From Chrysomallon squamiferum (taxonomy: Eukaryota > Mollusca > Gastropoda > Neomphalida > Peltospiridae), in assembly GCA_012295275.1 (NCBI GenBank), contig CM022669.1:1205573-1233072 (forward strand): a DNA stretch of 27,500 nt, given 5' to 3'. The notes under the pieces are model-generated. The model worked only from the letters and a program-made list of their open reading frames with translations, made no database searches and was not told where the DNA came from. Below are positions 1 to 9,831 of the stretch, piece by piece (the first letter of the stretch is position 1; each line of letters starts with the position of its first letter). A program made the position numbers and the translations under genes.

Positions 1-137
1 GAAAAATAGAAAAGTTTTAAAGAGGAAAAAAATAAACAAAAATTTGAACAAAGAAAGAAGTAGATATTGTAAGAAAAAAAGATAAATAAAAGTAATAGTA
101 AAATAAAATAAAAAAAATAAAATGAAATGAAATGAAA

Positions 138-176
<39 letters not shown>

Positions 177-240
177 AAGAAACAAACAAAGAAAGAAACA
201 AAGAAACAAAAAGGAGTAAAAAAAAAAAAAAAAAAAATTA
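1..240. repeat. A/G-rich low-complexity with (AAAT)n and poly-A
   Basis: Purine-rich, nearly C-free on this strand apart from AAAC/AAAG units. It includes a perfect (AAAT)n run at about 138-178 and an A-run near 217-237. Confidence 0.8.
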
Positions 241-780
241 AATAAAAATAAAGCACTGGTTGACACAGTTTATTGAATTAAGTACTTAAAACCAGTTTAT
301 TTACAGTAATAAATTGACGTAATAACAGGAACAGTTATTTTGTACTGAATTATATGTCGCCAACTCAATATTTTCACTAGCAGAGATCTAAAACGTTTTA
401 TATACAAAACTGTCCAGATCAGTTTAATATTAGCTCTGCATACAGATAACATAAAGTTCCTGTCCGGAAAACCTTCCCTTATACAATAAATAGTCAATAT
501 TAAGTAATCTTCCTTTCTTTTCACATCAACCTTAATTTATGTAAAGTAATCATACTTTATCACAATCAGATATTATTTATAATGTTATTAAAATCGTTTT
601 TCTGGTATTTAAACATTTTCCCTGCACGCAACATCACTCATCACGTCTCACGTTTGTGTCTGCAGTATCGATCAGAAGAAAAGTCGTGAAGACGTGTTAG
701 TGTACAGACCTTCTTTAACTTAGTCCTCAGAAACATCATATCAGACTGAGTCTCCACCGCAGAGCATCAAACAGCGTGTC
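241..780. other. AT-rich unique spacer
   Basis: No coding exon, RNA gene or repeat family recognised. A 75-codon open frame on the minus strand (297-524) has no motif or splice context to support it. Confidence 0.5.
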
Positions 781-992
<212 letters not shown>

Positions 993-1770
993 GTGGTAAC
1001 AACATAGTTAGACTAAAAATTATTCAACATTCAGGAGCAATCATCACGACCTTGAATGTGGCCGTTCTTTGTCTTTCGTCTTTTTTTTTCTTTTTCTTTC
1101 ATTTTTCTTTGTTTGCGTGAATCTGGTACACAGACAAAGCTGTCTGCACACACACAAACTTTAGCAGAAGGTAATTATCAGACACTGGACTTGACGTGTA
1201 TCGATAACACACATCAAATTTACAAGTCAGTATCAACGTATGTACATGTGCTGTTATTGTTGTTATTGTACTAGCATTTAATAAATAAATAAATAAATAA
1301 ATAAATAAAATAAATAAAATTTTGACGATTATTTCTTGACCTGGTAACTTTTGTTAAATTAGTTGTTATTATTAAAACAAAATATCCAGGCGAATATCAA
1401 TGATTTGCGTTAAGGTTACTTTGTAAGCTAATCCAGAGTTATCGTTACTGATTACGTCAACCACCGAATTCGGAGAAAAACCCAGGGAAACAGACAACAC
1501 CTTGAAAAACAACCAGTCCCACGCAACAGAAAGACCAAGTGTCCTTGAGTAATGTTTGTTGTTCACTCTGTGTTTGTACAGTCAAGGCGTATTATGGGCG
1601 TGCCCATCTAAAACTGACCCAGTCTTAGTAATGACAAAATTATCGTGTTGCTGAAAATAACGTTTTAGTCCATCCAGTTTCATCAGCAATTAAAGGTCTT
1701 ACTATCATTAATATTATCAAAACAAATAGCAACACCAGCGACAACAACAGCTATAGCAGTAGCAAATAAC
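993..1770. other. Unique spacer with a short (AAAT)n run
   Basis: Contains (AAAT)n at 1278-1320. 1330-1700 is ordinary sequence with a 64-codon minus-strand frame (1372-1566) that lacks any recognisable domain. I see no gene. Confidence 0.5.
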
Positions 1771-1912
1771 ATACTACTACTACTACTACTAATAATAATA
1801 ACAACAACAATACCACCACCGCCAACAAAAAGAACAGTAAAAATAACATAATGACAAAAGTAACCACAATATCAACATCATAAACACCACATCAATAATA
1901 ATAATAATAATC

Positions 1913-1991
<79 letters not shown>
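1771..1991. repeat. (ACT)n and (AAT)n trinucleotide tract
   Basis: A short ACT run at 1771-1790 grades through AAC/CAC triplets into a long AAT array at 1893-1991. Confidence 0.9.
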
Positions 1992-1994
<3 letters not shown>

Positions 1995-2407
1995 TAAGAA
2001 ATAGTTAAATTATCAAACTACGTACTTTAATAATCAAAGTAATTGCTTCTTTTGTATGTTTCCTTGTTTATAATATTTATTCTTATTCTTCTTATTATTT
2101 TTTTTCAGTGCGTATGTGTGTACAGTTATTTCATCTAAGTTCTATAACGACTGGCTATTACGGAAATTGACGAAATTACACGAATGACGTCAATAATAGC
2201 ATGACGTCTAACATTAACGCTAAGACATTTGTAGGATGCGGTCTTTCAAGTTTAAATTTCCAAGAACGTAAGAGTCTTTGCTTCCTTGTTTATTTTTGTT
2301 TATTTATTTATTTTTGGCTGTTGTTTTATTTATTTCACAGTTTTAATATCTTAGCTCAGTTTTTTAGTATGAAAAATCAACAAAAAGTTCACATGCACAT
2401 ATTTTGT
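1992..2407. other. AT-rich spacer
   Basis: No coding signal. TGACGTCA-like sequences occur at 2185-2210 (ATGACGTCA twice), a possible CRE/AP-1-type site pair, otherwise T-rich low complexity. Confidence 0.35.
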
Positions 2408-2418
2408 ATGTGTATATG

Positions 2419-2464
<46 letters not shown>
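2408..2464. repeat. (GT)n microsatellite
   Basis: Perfect GT dinucleotides from about 2423 to 2464, with TATGTG-type interruptions at the start. Confidence 0.9.
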
Positions 2465-2468
<4 letters not shown>

Positions 2469-2582
2469 GGATATCTATATCTAATTAGTGGCAGAGGTTG
2501 TTGTTACGATAGTAGTAGAACGTTTTTTTTCTGTCTTTCAAACGTTTTAAACGAGGATATAAATAAAAATTGCTTTGTTATA

Positions 2583-2846
2583 GGGTCATTCCATGTCAAA
2601 TCAACCCCCCCCAAAAAAAATTTAAACTCGACCGTCTCAGATTTTTATAAAACTTGGTATACTTGTTGACTGGGATCCAACAGCACCATATATTAGCCCA
2701 ATCGGATCAGTGGTATGGGAAATATGGCCCACCGAATTTTGAGATTTTTGACAAAAATGGGCGTTACCACCAACCTTTGAACCCTCATACCTCAGGAACT
2801 ACTGGGCCAATCTTCATAAAACTGGTACTGTTGAAAAGGCAATATG
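2583..2846 (+). repeat. Left terminal inverted repeat of the transposon
   Basis: About 264 bp, aligning in reverse complement with 4325-4585. Landmarks shared by both arms include TTGACTGGGATCC, GACAAAAATGGGCGT, AACTACTGGGCCAAT and TTGAAAAGGCA. Point differences are frequent, indicating age. Confidence 0.85.
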
Positions 2847-2864
2847 ACAAGGATTCCAAATCTG

Positions 2865-2951
2865 CATATTCTACTATTCTCGTCACTTTAATAAAACTGG
2901 ACTATTTCCTCCTTCAATTCATTTGACAGAACTTTCCCTTGTTTCTTATCA
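2865..2951 (-). pseudogene. Inverted second copy of part of the transposase remnant
   Basis: These 87 bases are the reverse complement of 3836-3922 with few differences and no net length change. The minus strand reads DKKQGKVLSNELKEEIVQF, then a stop, then SDENSRIC, matching the + strand copy. It sits only about 20 bp from the left TIR, whereas the + copy is about 400 bp from the right TIR, so the element was rearranged internally. Confidence 0.75.
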
Positions 2952-3620
2952 ATTGCTTATTAATTTTCTTGTTTTTAAATCCCTGTTAATTATTATTGTC
3001 TAAACCAAACTAAGCCATTGCTTAATTAAATGGACCAGAACTATTGAATTCTGTTTTTCTTAGATCTTTAAGCTTTAGCAGGAATTATTCTTTCATTATA
3101 TTAGATTTTCTTATTACTGCTTGTTTTTAAAAGACATATTCAGTTTTTTTGAGTGATTTTTTTTTTCTTCCAGGATTATTCCTACTCTTGTTAATGTACA
3201 GTATTTTATTATTGTTTGTTATTACTGTTTATTTTTATTTTATTCAAATTGCATCATAATTTTTTAAGGTTTTATAAGAGAATTGCTCTGTTGATCTTGG
3301 TTAATTGATAGATAATTGTTATTTATTGTTAGAAAGTTGTAGAAATATCTGAGAGAGGGAAGCTGGAGAGATAAATCTATAGGATAGGTGTATAATTTTA
3401 GCAATAATAATAATAATAATAATAACAACAACAACAACAACAACAAAATACAACAATAATAATAACAAAACTAATAATAACAGCAATAACAATAGCAATA
3501 ATTATAAAGTAAAAAAAAAAAAAAAATACAAATTCGAAAGATGTACTCATTTACATAGTCAGATGCATATAGAAAGAGAAAGATCAATCGAACAACAGAG
3601 ATAGTTCATTTATAAAATAA
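2952..3620. other. AT-rich interior of the transposon
   Basis: No coding signal. It holds an (AAT)n-(AAC)n tract at 3402-3446, a degenerate continuation to about 3500, and an A-run near 3511-3526. Confidence 0.6.
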
Positions 3621-4029
3621 ATGTCGGCTTCATCTTCTGAATGATGCTGTACAAGTTCAGGAACATGTTGGAGGAAAGAGAAATTCAAGAAGTCTGAATC
3701 CTACCGAGAGCGTGTGCAAATCTTGACTTTGTCACCCTTTACCATTGAAAGGACAATGAATGAATTTGAAACAACGAATTACCTTATGAAAAAAAGCTGT
3801 GTGGTGAAGAAATAGAAAGTGATTCTATCCCTCTGTGATAAGAAACAAGGGAAAGTTCTGTCAAATGAATTGAAGGAGGAAATAATCCAATTTTTGGAAA
3901 GTGATGAGAACAGTAGAATATGTCCGAGAATGAAGGATACAGTGAGCATTTGAAACAGATGGTGAGAAGGTTAACCATCAGAAACACCTAGTTCTCTCAA
4001 ATTTATGTGAACTTTATGCATACATGTAG
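3621..4029 (+). pseudogene. Broken transposase-like coding remnant
   Basis: Starting from an ATG at 3621, one frame gives a serine-rich start, a stop at 3642, then a basic stretch (RERVQILTL at about 3705) and an acidic, helix-like segment containing LKEEIIQFLESDENSR. It is broken by TAG at 3813 and TGA at 3951. The reading then continues in the next frame (+1) from 3952, with KHLVLSNLCELYAYM, to TAG at 4027. The two frames together read as one protein, showing a decayed gene rather than chance. Its position between TIRs implies transposase origin. The Q-K-x-L-V-L-x-N-L-x-E-L-Y pattern resembles what I recall from repeat-encoded proteins of invertebrates, but I cannot name the family. The catalytic domain is not present, so only an N-terminal part remains. 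Confidence 0.6.
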
Positions 4030-4234
4030 GCCTACAATGTCTTACTCGATGATCAAGAAAGATGGTGATTCCTAGCATCCAGAATTGATCATTCCGGTTT
4101 TAGTTAATCAGATGAAAAGGTGTTATTTTCATGTATGTGCATTTTTTAAATCTATATTGTGGCTAAACAAAAAATATTACACCCAGGAAACTTTTATATG
4201 TTTTAGTTAACATGTGGGAGATTAAATTTAAATA

Positions 4235-4293
4235 AAGGTCATCTCAAGGTCACGTGATCCACACGGTCAATTTCAAGGTCATAGCAAAGGTCA
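4235..4293 (+). repeat. AAGGTCA subterminal repeat cluster
   Basis: Four exact AAGGTCA heptamers (4235, 4246, 4275, 4287) and a variant ACGGTCA (4263) lie on one strand within 59 bp, just inside the right TIR. Clustered subterminal motifs in DNA transposons are often transposase-binding sites. The heptamer also equals a nuclear-receptor half-site. Neither role is shown. Confidence 0.5.
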
Positions 4294-4324
4294 AAAGGTA
4301 AATGTACCCCAATATTCTCCAATT

Positions 4325-4585
4325 ATACTGCCTTTTCAACAATACCAATTTTATGAAGATTGGCCCAGTAGTTCCTGAGATATGAAGGTTCAAAGGTTGG
4401 TGGTCACGCCCATTTTTGTCAAAAATTTCAAACTTCAATGGGCCTTATCTCCCACACCACTGATCTGATTGGGCTAATATTTCAGATTTAGTGCTGTGGG
4501 ATCCCAGTCAACAAGTGTACCAAGTTTCATAAAAATCTGAGATGGTCGGGTTTAACCCACTGGGTAATTTGACACGGAATGACCC
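4325..4585 (-). repeat. Right terminal inverted repeat of the transposon
   Basis: Reverse-complement partner of 2583-2846. It ends GGAATGACCC|TATA. The inner edge is at CTGCCTTTTCAACA; inside it lies the AAGGTCA cluster, which has no counterpart in the left arm. Confidence 0.85.
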
Positions 4586-4589
4586 TATA

Positions 4590-4825
4590 TATGTGAAAAG
4601 GATGAAAAACAAAATAAAAATATTTGTTTTATAATCACAACCCTTCTCTTATAAACAAAATACATGAATTTTTTAGTTCTGATTTTATTCATTTTTTTAA
4701 ATCAAGGGAAACAACCTGAGCTGCTCTAATAAGTGCTTTCTATGAATTACTTCCCATTACTATTATTAATTTTTTTTTTATACTAAAACATGAAGAAGAA
4801 AATAATAAAATGATAAAAAAAAATA
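4590..4825. other. AT-rich spacer after the transposon
   Basis: Nothing recognisable. Confidence 0.5.
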
Positions 4826-5110
4826 ATAATAACTACAATCACGCCAACTGTTACAACAATAGCAACATCTACAACAACTACTGCTAATAATTACCACTAA
4901 TACTGTTACTTCTGCTACTACTATTAGTATTTACTCCAACCTCCATTACTACTCCTATAACTTCAACTGCTACAAACTACTCTGTTTCTTGTACTACACC
5001 TGCTTATGACTGCTGCTACTTCTACTACTAGTGCTACTACTACCACAACTACCACTGCTACTACTACGACCACAAATACTACTGCTACTGTTACTATTAC
5101 AGATGCTTTG
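4826..5110. repeat. Degenerate ACT-type trinucleotide tract
   Basis: Triplets ACT, ACC, AAC, GCT in one register, much diverged. Open frames across it translate as serine/valine/threonine runs and are not genes. Confidence 0.8.
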
Positions 5111-5199
5111 CATACTGATGTTAGTGGAAGTAGTAGTACCTGAAGTAGATATAGTAGCAGAAATAAAGTAGTAACGTTGTATATCGTCGTTGCTGCCAG

Positions 5200-5758
5200 A
5201 ATAAACATTATCATTGCTGTGATAGTGTATTTTGTATTTGTTAATAAACATTATCATTGCTGTGATAGTGTATTTTGTATTTGTTAATAAACATTATCAT
5301 TGCTGCGATAGTGTATTTTGTATTTGTTAATAAACATTATCATTGCCATGATAGTGTATTTTGTATTTGTTAATAAACATTATCATTGCTGTGATAGTGT
5401 ATTTTGTATTTGTTAATAAACATTATCATTGCTGCGATAGTGTATTTTGTATTTGTTAATAAACATTATCATTGCTGTGATAGTGTATTTTGTATTTGTT
5501 AATAAACATTATCATTGCTGCGATAGTGTATTTTGTATTTGTTAATAAACATTATCATTGCTGCGATAGTGTATTTTGTATTTGTTAATAAACATTATCA
5601 TTGCTGCGATAGTGTATGTTGTATTTGTTAATAAACATTATCATTGCTGTGATAGTGTATTTTGTATTTGTTAATAAACATTATCATTGCCATGATAGTG
5701 TATTTTGTATTTGTTAATAAACATTATAATTGCCATGATAGTGTATGTTTTATTTGTT
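5200..5758. repeat. 43-bp minisatellite, 13 copies
   Basis: The unit starts AATAAACATTATCATTGC. Units begin at 5200, 5243, 5286 and every 43 bases to 5716 with no indel. Variation is almost confined to one spot (GCTGTG, GCTGCG or GCCATG) and to TATTTT versus TATGTT, showing recent homogenisation. Confidence 0.97.
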
Positions 5759-5779
5759 AATAACTTGAGTCATAGTTGC

Positions 5780-6790
5780 AATAATATGTTGTAGTTGCTA
5801 TCATAGTGTATGTTGTAGTTGCTATCATAGTGTATGTCGTTTTTGCTGTCATAGTGCATGTGGCTGTTGCTATCATAGAGAATGTCGTTGTTGCTGTCAT
5901 GGTGAATGTAGTAGTTGCTATCATAGAGTATGTTGTTTTTGCTGTCATGGTGCATGTGGTTGTTGCTATCATAGAGAATGTTGTTGTTGCTGTCATGATG
6001 AATATTGTAGTTGCTATCATAGAGTATGTTGTTTTTGCTGTCATAGTGCATGTGGTTGTTGCTATCACAGAGAATGTCGTTGTTGCTGTCATGGTGAATG
6101 TTGTAGTTGCTATCATAGAGTATGTTGTTTTTGCTGTCATAGTGCATGTGGTTGTTGCTATCATAGAGAATGTCGTTGTTGCTGTCATGGTGAATATTGT
6201 AGTTGCTATCATAGTGTATTATGTAGCTGCTGTCATACTATATGTCGTTGTTGCTATAATAGTTATGTCGTTGATGCTATCATAGTGTATGTGGTAGCTG
6301 CTATGATAGTGTATGTGGTAGCTGATATGATAGTGTATGTGGTAGCTGCTATCATTGTGTATTTGGTAGCTGCCACCATAGTGTATGTCGTTGTTGCTAT
6401 CATAGTGTATGTCGTATTGCTGTCATAGTGTAGGTCGAAGATGCTGTCATAGAGAATGTCGTTGTTGCTGTCATGGTGAATGTCGTTGTTACTGTGATAA
6501 AGTATTTTGTAGTTGCTATCATAGTGTATGTAGCAGTTGCTATCATAGCGTATGTATCAGTTGCTATCATAGCGTATGTTGCAGTTGCTATCATAGAGTA
6601 TGTTGCAGTTGCTGTCATAGTATATGTTGTAGTTGCTATCATAGTGCATGTCGTTGCTATACTAGTGTATGTCATTATTGCTATAAAGCGTTTGTTGTTG
6701 CTGCTAATTATAGTTGTAGTGTATGTCGTAGCTGCTCTGATAGTGTCCTTGTTTTCATATCGTCGCTGCAGTAGTGTATGTAGTGTAGCA
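5780..6790. repeat. 24-bp minisatellite with 96-bp higher-order repeat
   Basis: The unit resembles TTGCTATCATAGTGTATG plus GTAG. From about 5830 to 6205 four unit types alternate in fixed order (96-bp period, nearly four rounds). 6210-6790 is less regular. As 24 is divisible by 3, open frames of 109-159 codons appear on both strands; they are translations of the repeat (8-residue periodicity) and not genes. Confidence 0.95.
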
Positions 6791-7630
6791 ATGTTTGTAT
6801 AAAGTCGCTTGCAGTGGACAGTGTTTTGTGTTAAGAAGCGATGTAAACTTGCCAATCTACGAGATTACTTCATATTCACGACTCCCTGGCCGAGGGTTTG
6901 CCGAACACATTCCGTGAAAACGATGCCCTCGGGTATTTCCGTCATTCGTGATCGGAAATATTGCAGCATGTTCTGGAATTTTATTTCTTCCAAATCTTTA
7001 ATAACTTTACTTCACTAACACTGACAATAATGAGATGATTATATGCTGGGTAAAAAAGGCTGAAGGAATTAATATAACAATGACAAGTTGAATTGTGTGA
7101 AACGAGTAACTGTGCTGTGTATAATTTGATAGAGAAAGACAGAAAGAGAGAGAGTGTGGGAATCCGACAGAAGTTGCTATATTTAGAAATTTGGCCGGTG
7201 ACATTGATAAAACAGAAGTTCAACTTCAATCAGTGGTAATTAGTCGCAACAAACAATCCGGGATTGACCTCGGTAAAAGATCAAAGGACAAGAAGAACAG
7301 TTGATTGACCTATTTTTGTTTTCTTTGATATAACAGCTTTTCTGAGGGAGGCGGCAATGTTGACGATGACAGTGGTAAATTAATAACGAATAAAAGAAGG
7401 GGAAAAAAATGAAAGGGTGAATGGCTGGAGAAAAGCAAGAAGAAATTAAAAATACTCTTGTGTATTTAGTCTGACGTCAGTCGTAGAAAAAAAAACAGTA
7501 AGTTAATTTAATTGTTTTAGTGCAAGTGTCAGTCTCTTACAACGAGAATAATTAACATTTACTTAACTGACCAAAATATCCCACAGGACTTTTCTTATGA
7601 CTGCACGTCGCAAAGTGGAACTGAGACAGT
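6791..7630. other. Unique spacer
   Basis: 6800-6975 is richer in G+C and has a 7-bp inverted repeat CCGAGGG/CCCTCGG about 30 bp apart (6890-6935). A 69-codon + strand frame (6809-7018) shows no domain or splice context. The remainder is AT-rich with GA-rich patches. Confidence 0.45.
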
Positions 7631-7702
7631 CCCAGACACGATAAATCCCAGACAAGATAAAACCCAGACAAGATAAATCCCAGACAAGATAAAACCCAGA
7701 CC
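7631..7702. repeat. 16-bp tandem repeat, four and a half copies
   Basis: Unit CCCAGACAAGATAAAA/T repeated at 7631, 7647, 7663 and 7679, with a partial fifth copy; the last base alternates A and T. Confidence 0.9.
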
Positions 7703-8305
7703 AGCCATTACACTGAAACAGAAATCAGGTCCATGACAGTCGTACCTGAACGATTACGTTATGAGAGAAACAGACATGAAACAGATAGGTTTAATTGAGA
7801 CTGACCACCGGACAATCGATGCTATTTGCTGTTCCCAGCACGACGAGAGTAAATTCTGTTAGCGGACTGAATCTCGCGCATCGCGTTACTCGCAGTCGGT
7901 GCAGGTAGGCGTGGGCAGCACTCGTGTGTAGCATTACACCTCAAACTATTACTGTGTCTTATCTGCCATTCACAAAGCATACAATACACCACGTTTACGT
8001 TATTTTCTTTTCTCTTTTAGTCCTTTGTTCCCTTATAAAACAAGTTACTCCCGTCCTTAAATGTATTTATTTACTCTTCGTCTTCCATTTTAAAATTTGT
8101 TTATTTCATTCAACATTAATTCCAGCATTATTTTGCGTATATTAAAGTCTGTCTCGTAAATATCATCTTCATATTTTATATAAATTATGATATTATAGTT
8201 TTGTATATGATTATTTATGTGATTATTTAATTATCAAACACTAATTTTAGCAAAAATAAAGTATGAGTAACGGCTGATATTCTAGACTTAAAGGACTGTT
8301 TGAAA
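7703..8305. other. Unique spacer with CpG-containing patch
   Basis: 7790-7935 contains several CpGs (CGCGCATCGCG near 7875) and a weak donor-like CAG|GTAGGC at 7904/7905. The rest is AT-rich. No gene recognised. Confidence 0.4.
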
Positions 8306-8420
8306 AAAATACTGTAGCAGTAGTAGTGTAGTCAAAGTAGTGGCAGTAGTGGCAGTAGTAGTAGCAGTAGTAGTAGTGTAGTCAAAGTATTGTAGTATTA
8401 AAAATACTAGCACTGTAGTA
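8306..8420. repeat. Degenerate (GTA)n tract
   Basis: AGTAGTAGTGTAGTCAAAGTA segments repeat in imperfect order (twice with the same GTGTAGTCAAAGTA junction at 8325-8340 and 8375-8390). Confidence 0.8.
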
Positions 8421-8859
8421 GTATGAACGTTGCGTCTATTCGTAGAAGTAATTCACGAGAAAAAGTCCTGTGTCAAGCAGAGCAGCCGATCTTTGCCGAG
8501 CTCTACGTCATCAACACAAGCAGGCGTCAGTACCAGCGAACCAGCGAAAAATGTGTTTGTTGTTATTAAAAATGTCCTGCCGTCGTGGTGGAGGATGGAT
8601 CAGCTCTAATGACGATTCGATTCATTTCTGCTGTTGCCAGCAGAGACCACTAAAGAGGTCACTAGATTTTATGTTTTCTATTTCCTGTGTTTTCCTGCAA
8701 ACCGGAAGTCATCAGATGACGGAGTGCTTTAATTATACAGATTGACTGGCAGTGAGGCGGGCGAGTTTGTTTTCACTGCTTTACAGGACAATGAAGATTT
8801 ACGATTTGTTTTATGTGACTTATTTTTATTTTATTTACTTGTTACTTACTTGTTTTAAT
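8421..8859. other. Unique spacer
   Basis: 8460-8770 has balanced composition and a 91-codon frame that opens only with GTG (8470). Neither domain nor splice sites support it. Confidence 0.45.
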
Positions 8860-8924
8860 TTATTATTATTATTATTGTTGTATTTATTATGATTATGATT
8901 ATGATTATGATTATTATTATTATG

Positions 8925-8963
<39 letters not shown>

Positions 8964-8964
8964 T
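8860..8964. repeat. (ATT)n microsatellite
   Basis: ATT array interrupted by ATG triplets, perfect at its right end. Confidence 0.93.
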
Positions 8965-9029
8965 AAATTTTATTTAGCACAATATTTAAGAAAAATGACT
9001 GAAAAGCAAAATCAAAACTGATACCCACA

Positions 9030-9155
9030 CTCCGTCGCATACAAAATGACACACACGTGTACACAGAAACACACTCATACACACATGCGCACTCAAAATA
9101 CACACATTTACACAGAGACACACTTATCACATACCCACGCACACACGAAAATACT
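9030..9155. repeat. CA-rich degenerate tract
   Basis: ACACAC segments separated by other triplets; open frames on both strands are repeat shadows. Confidence 0.8.
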
Positions 9156-9429
9156 GACACTGTCGATATTTAATGTTATTATTGCTGGAGATGTTTTCCA
9201 GAAACAAGATTTATTAAGTTTCACACTGAGTTGTGGCTGCCATTCTGGAGAATTAAATTAACTTTGAAACAAAAAAACACATTTCCTTGTCCTTCCCTGT
9301 CCGATGCCGACTGCATCACCAACGTCTTCTTACTTTTCCTCCAACACTGATGTACATCAACGACGAACACAACAAACGGCATTGCTCCTAGAAAAACATA
9401 TCAATTTATTTGACGACATCTACTCTGGC
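9156..9429. other. Unique spacer
   Basis: No gene seen. TTTATT at 9405-9410 is AATAAA on the minus strand, just beyond the end of a minus-strand open frame (9420-9689); this may be coincidence. Confidence 0.4.
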
Positions 9430-9714
9430 CCACTCGTGGGGTTACGGCATCTATCGTAGCCCACTGGCGGGGTTACGGCTTGCACCACCTGTGGGCTAGT
9501 ACGGCGAGATCGCACTTCATTGCCCGGTAATGGCGGAACGCGTCTGAGGACGCGGTTTGCGGTAAAGTGCTTCTCTGTAATTGGATTCTGCGCGCGATCA
9601 ATGCGAGGAGCGCAGAGAATTACAGTCAGAGCGCGGGATTGCTGCTCCCGACGACGTCTTGCAGAACAACGTCTTTCATGTTGACACACAGCCGCTCTTA
9701 GACGTTCATCTCAG
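9430..9714 (+). other. GC-rich island with candidate untranslated first exon
   Basis: This island is much richer in G+C and CpG than its flanks and ends at TCAG|GTACGT (9711-9720), a near-perfect donor. It contains ATTGG (inverted CCAAT) near 9580. Because the coding exon at 19195 needs an upstream 5' UTR exon, this is the best donor candidate I see, implying a 9.5 kb intron. That link is inference; no transcript evidence exists here. The island also contains a duplicated motif GGGGTTACGGC (9438-9450 and 9469-9480) and several inverted repeats. It could instead be an ncRNA, a repeat family member, or an exon of an unrelated transcript. Confidence 0.3.
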
Positions 9715-9740
9715 GTACGTCATCTTTCCTTTTTTAAAAA

Positions 9741-9742
<2 letters not shown>

Positions 9743-9829
<87 letters not shown>
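9743..9829. repeat. (CT)n microsatellite
   Basis: Perfect CT dinucleotides for about 86 bp, starting 28 bp after the candidate donor at 9715. Confidence 0.97.

Positions 9830-9831
<2 letters not shown>

Larger units (their letters stand above)
2583..4585. mobile_element. Decayed DNA transposon with long terminal inverted repeats
   Basis: The ends begin GGGTCATTCCATGTCAAAT and, inverted, GGGTCATTCCGTGTCAAAT. Both are flanked by TATA (2579-2582 and 4586-4589), which could be a TATA or TA target duplication or part of the end. The inverted similarity runs about 260 bp inward on each side. Between them lie a broken transposase-like frame on the + strand, a partial inverted copy of it, and AT-rich filler with an (AAT)n tract and an A-run. 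The element is non-autonomous: stops and a frameshift interrupt the frame. A TA-type duplication would suggest a Tc1/mariner-like insertion habit, but TIRs this long are atypical, so I do not assign a superfamily. Confidence 0.8.

Noticed and set aside
2654-2926. 90-codon frame on the + strand in the transposon
   Set aside because: Lies across the left TIR and reads the inverted transposase copy antisense.
5806-6285. 159-codon frame with strict 8-residue periodicity
   Set aside because: Arises because the repeat unit (24 bp) is a multiple of three; similar open frames exist on the other strand.
6809-7018. 69-codon + strand frame in balanced sequence after the 24-bp array
   Set aside because: No domain, signal peptide or splice context; begins at the edge of the repeat.
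8470-8745. 91-codon frame
   Set aside because: Opens with GTG, which is not an expected eukaryotic start; no acceptor/donor pair framing it was found.
9420-9689. 89-codon minus-strand frame with AATAAA just beyond its stop
   Set aside because: Arginine/proline-rich from GC-rich inverted repeats, no homology recognised; the AATAAA is easily fortuitous in AT-rich flanks.
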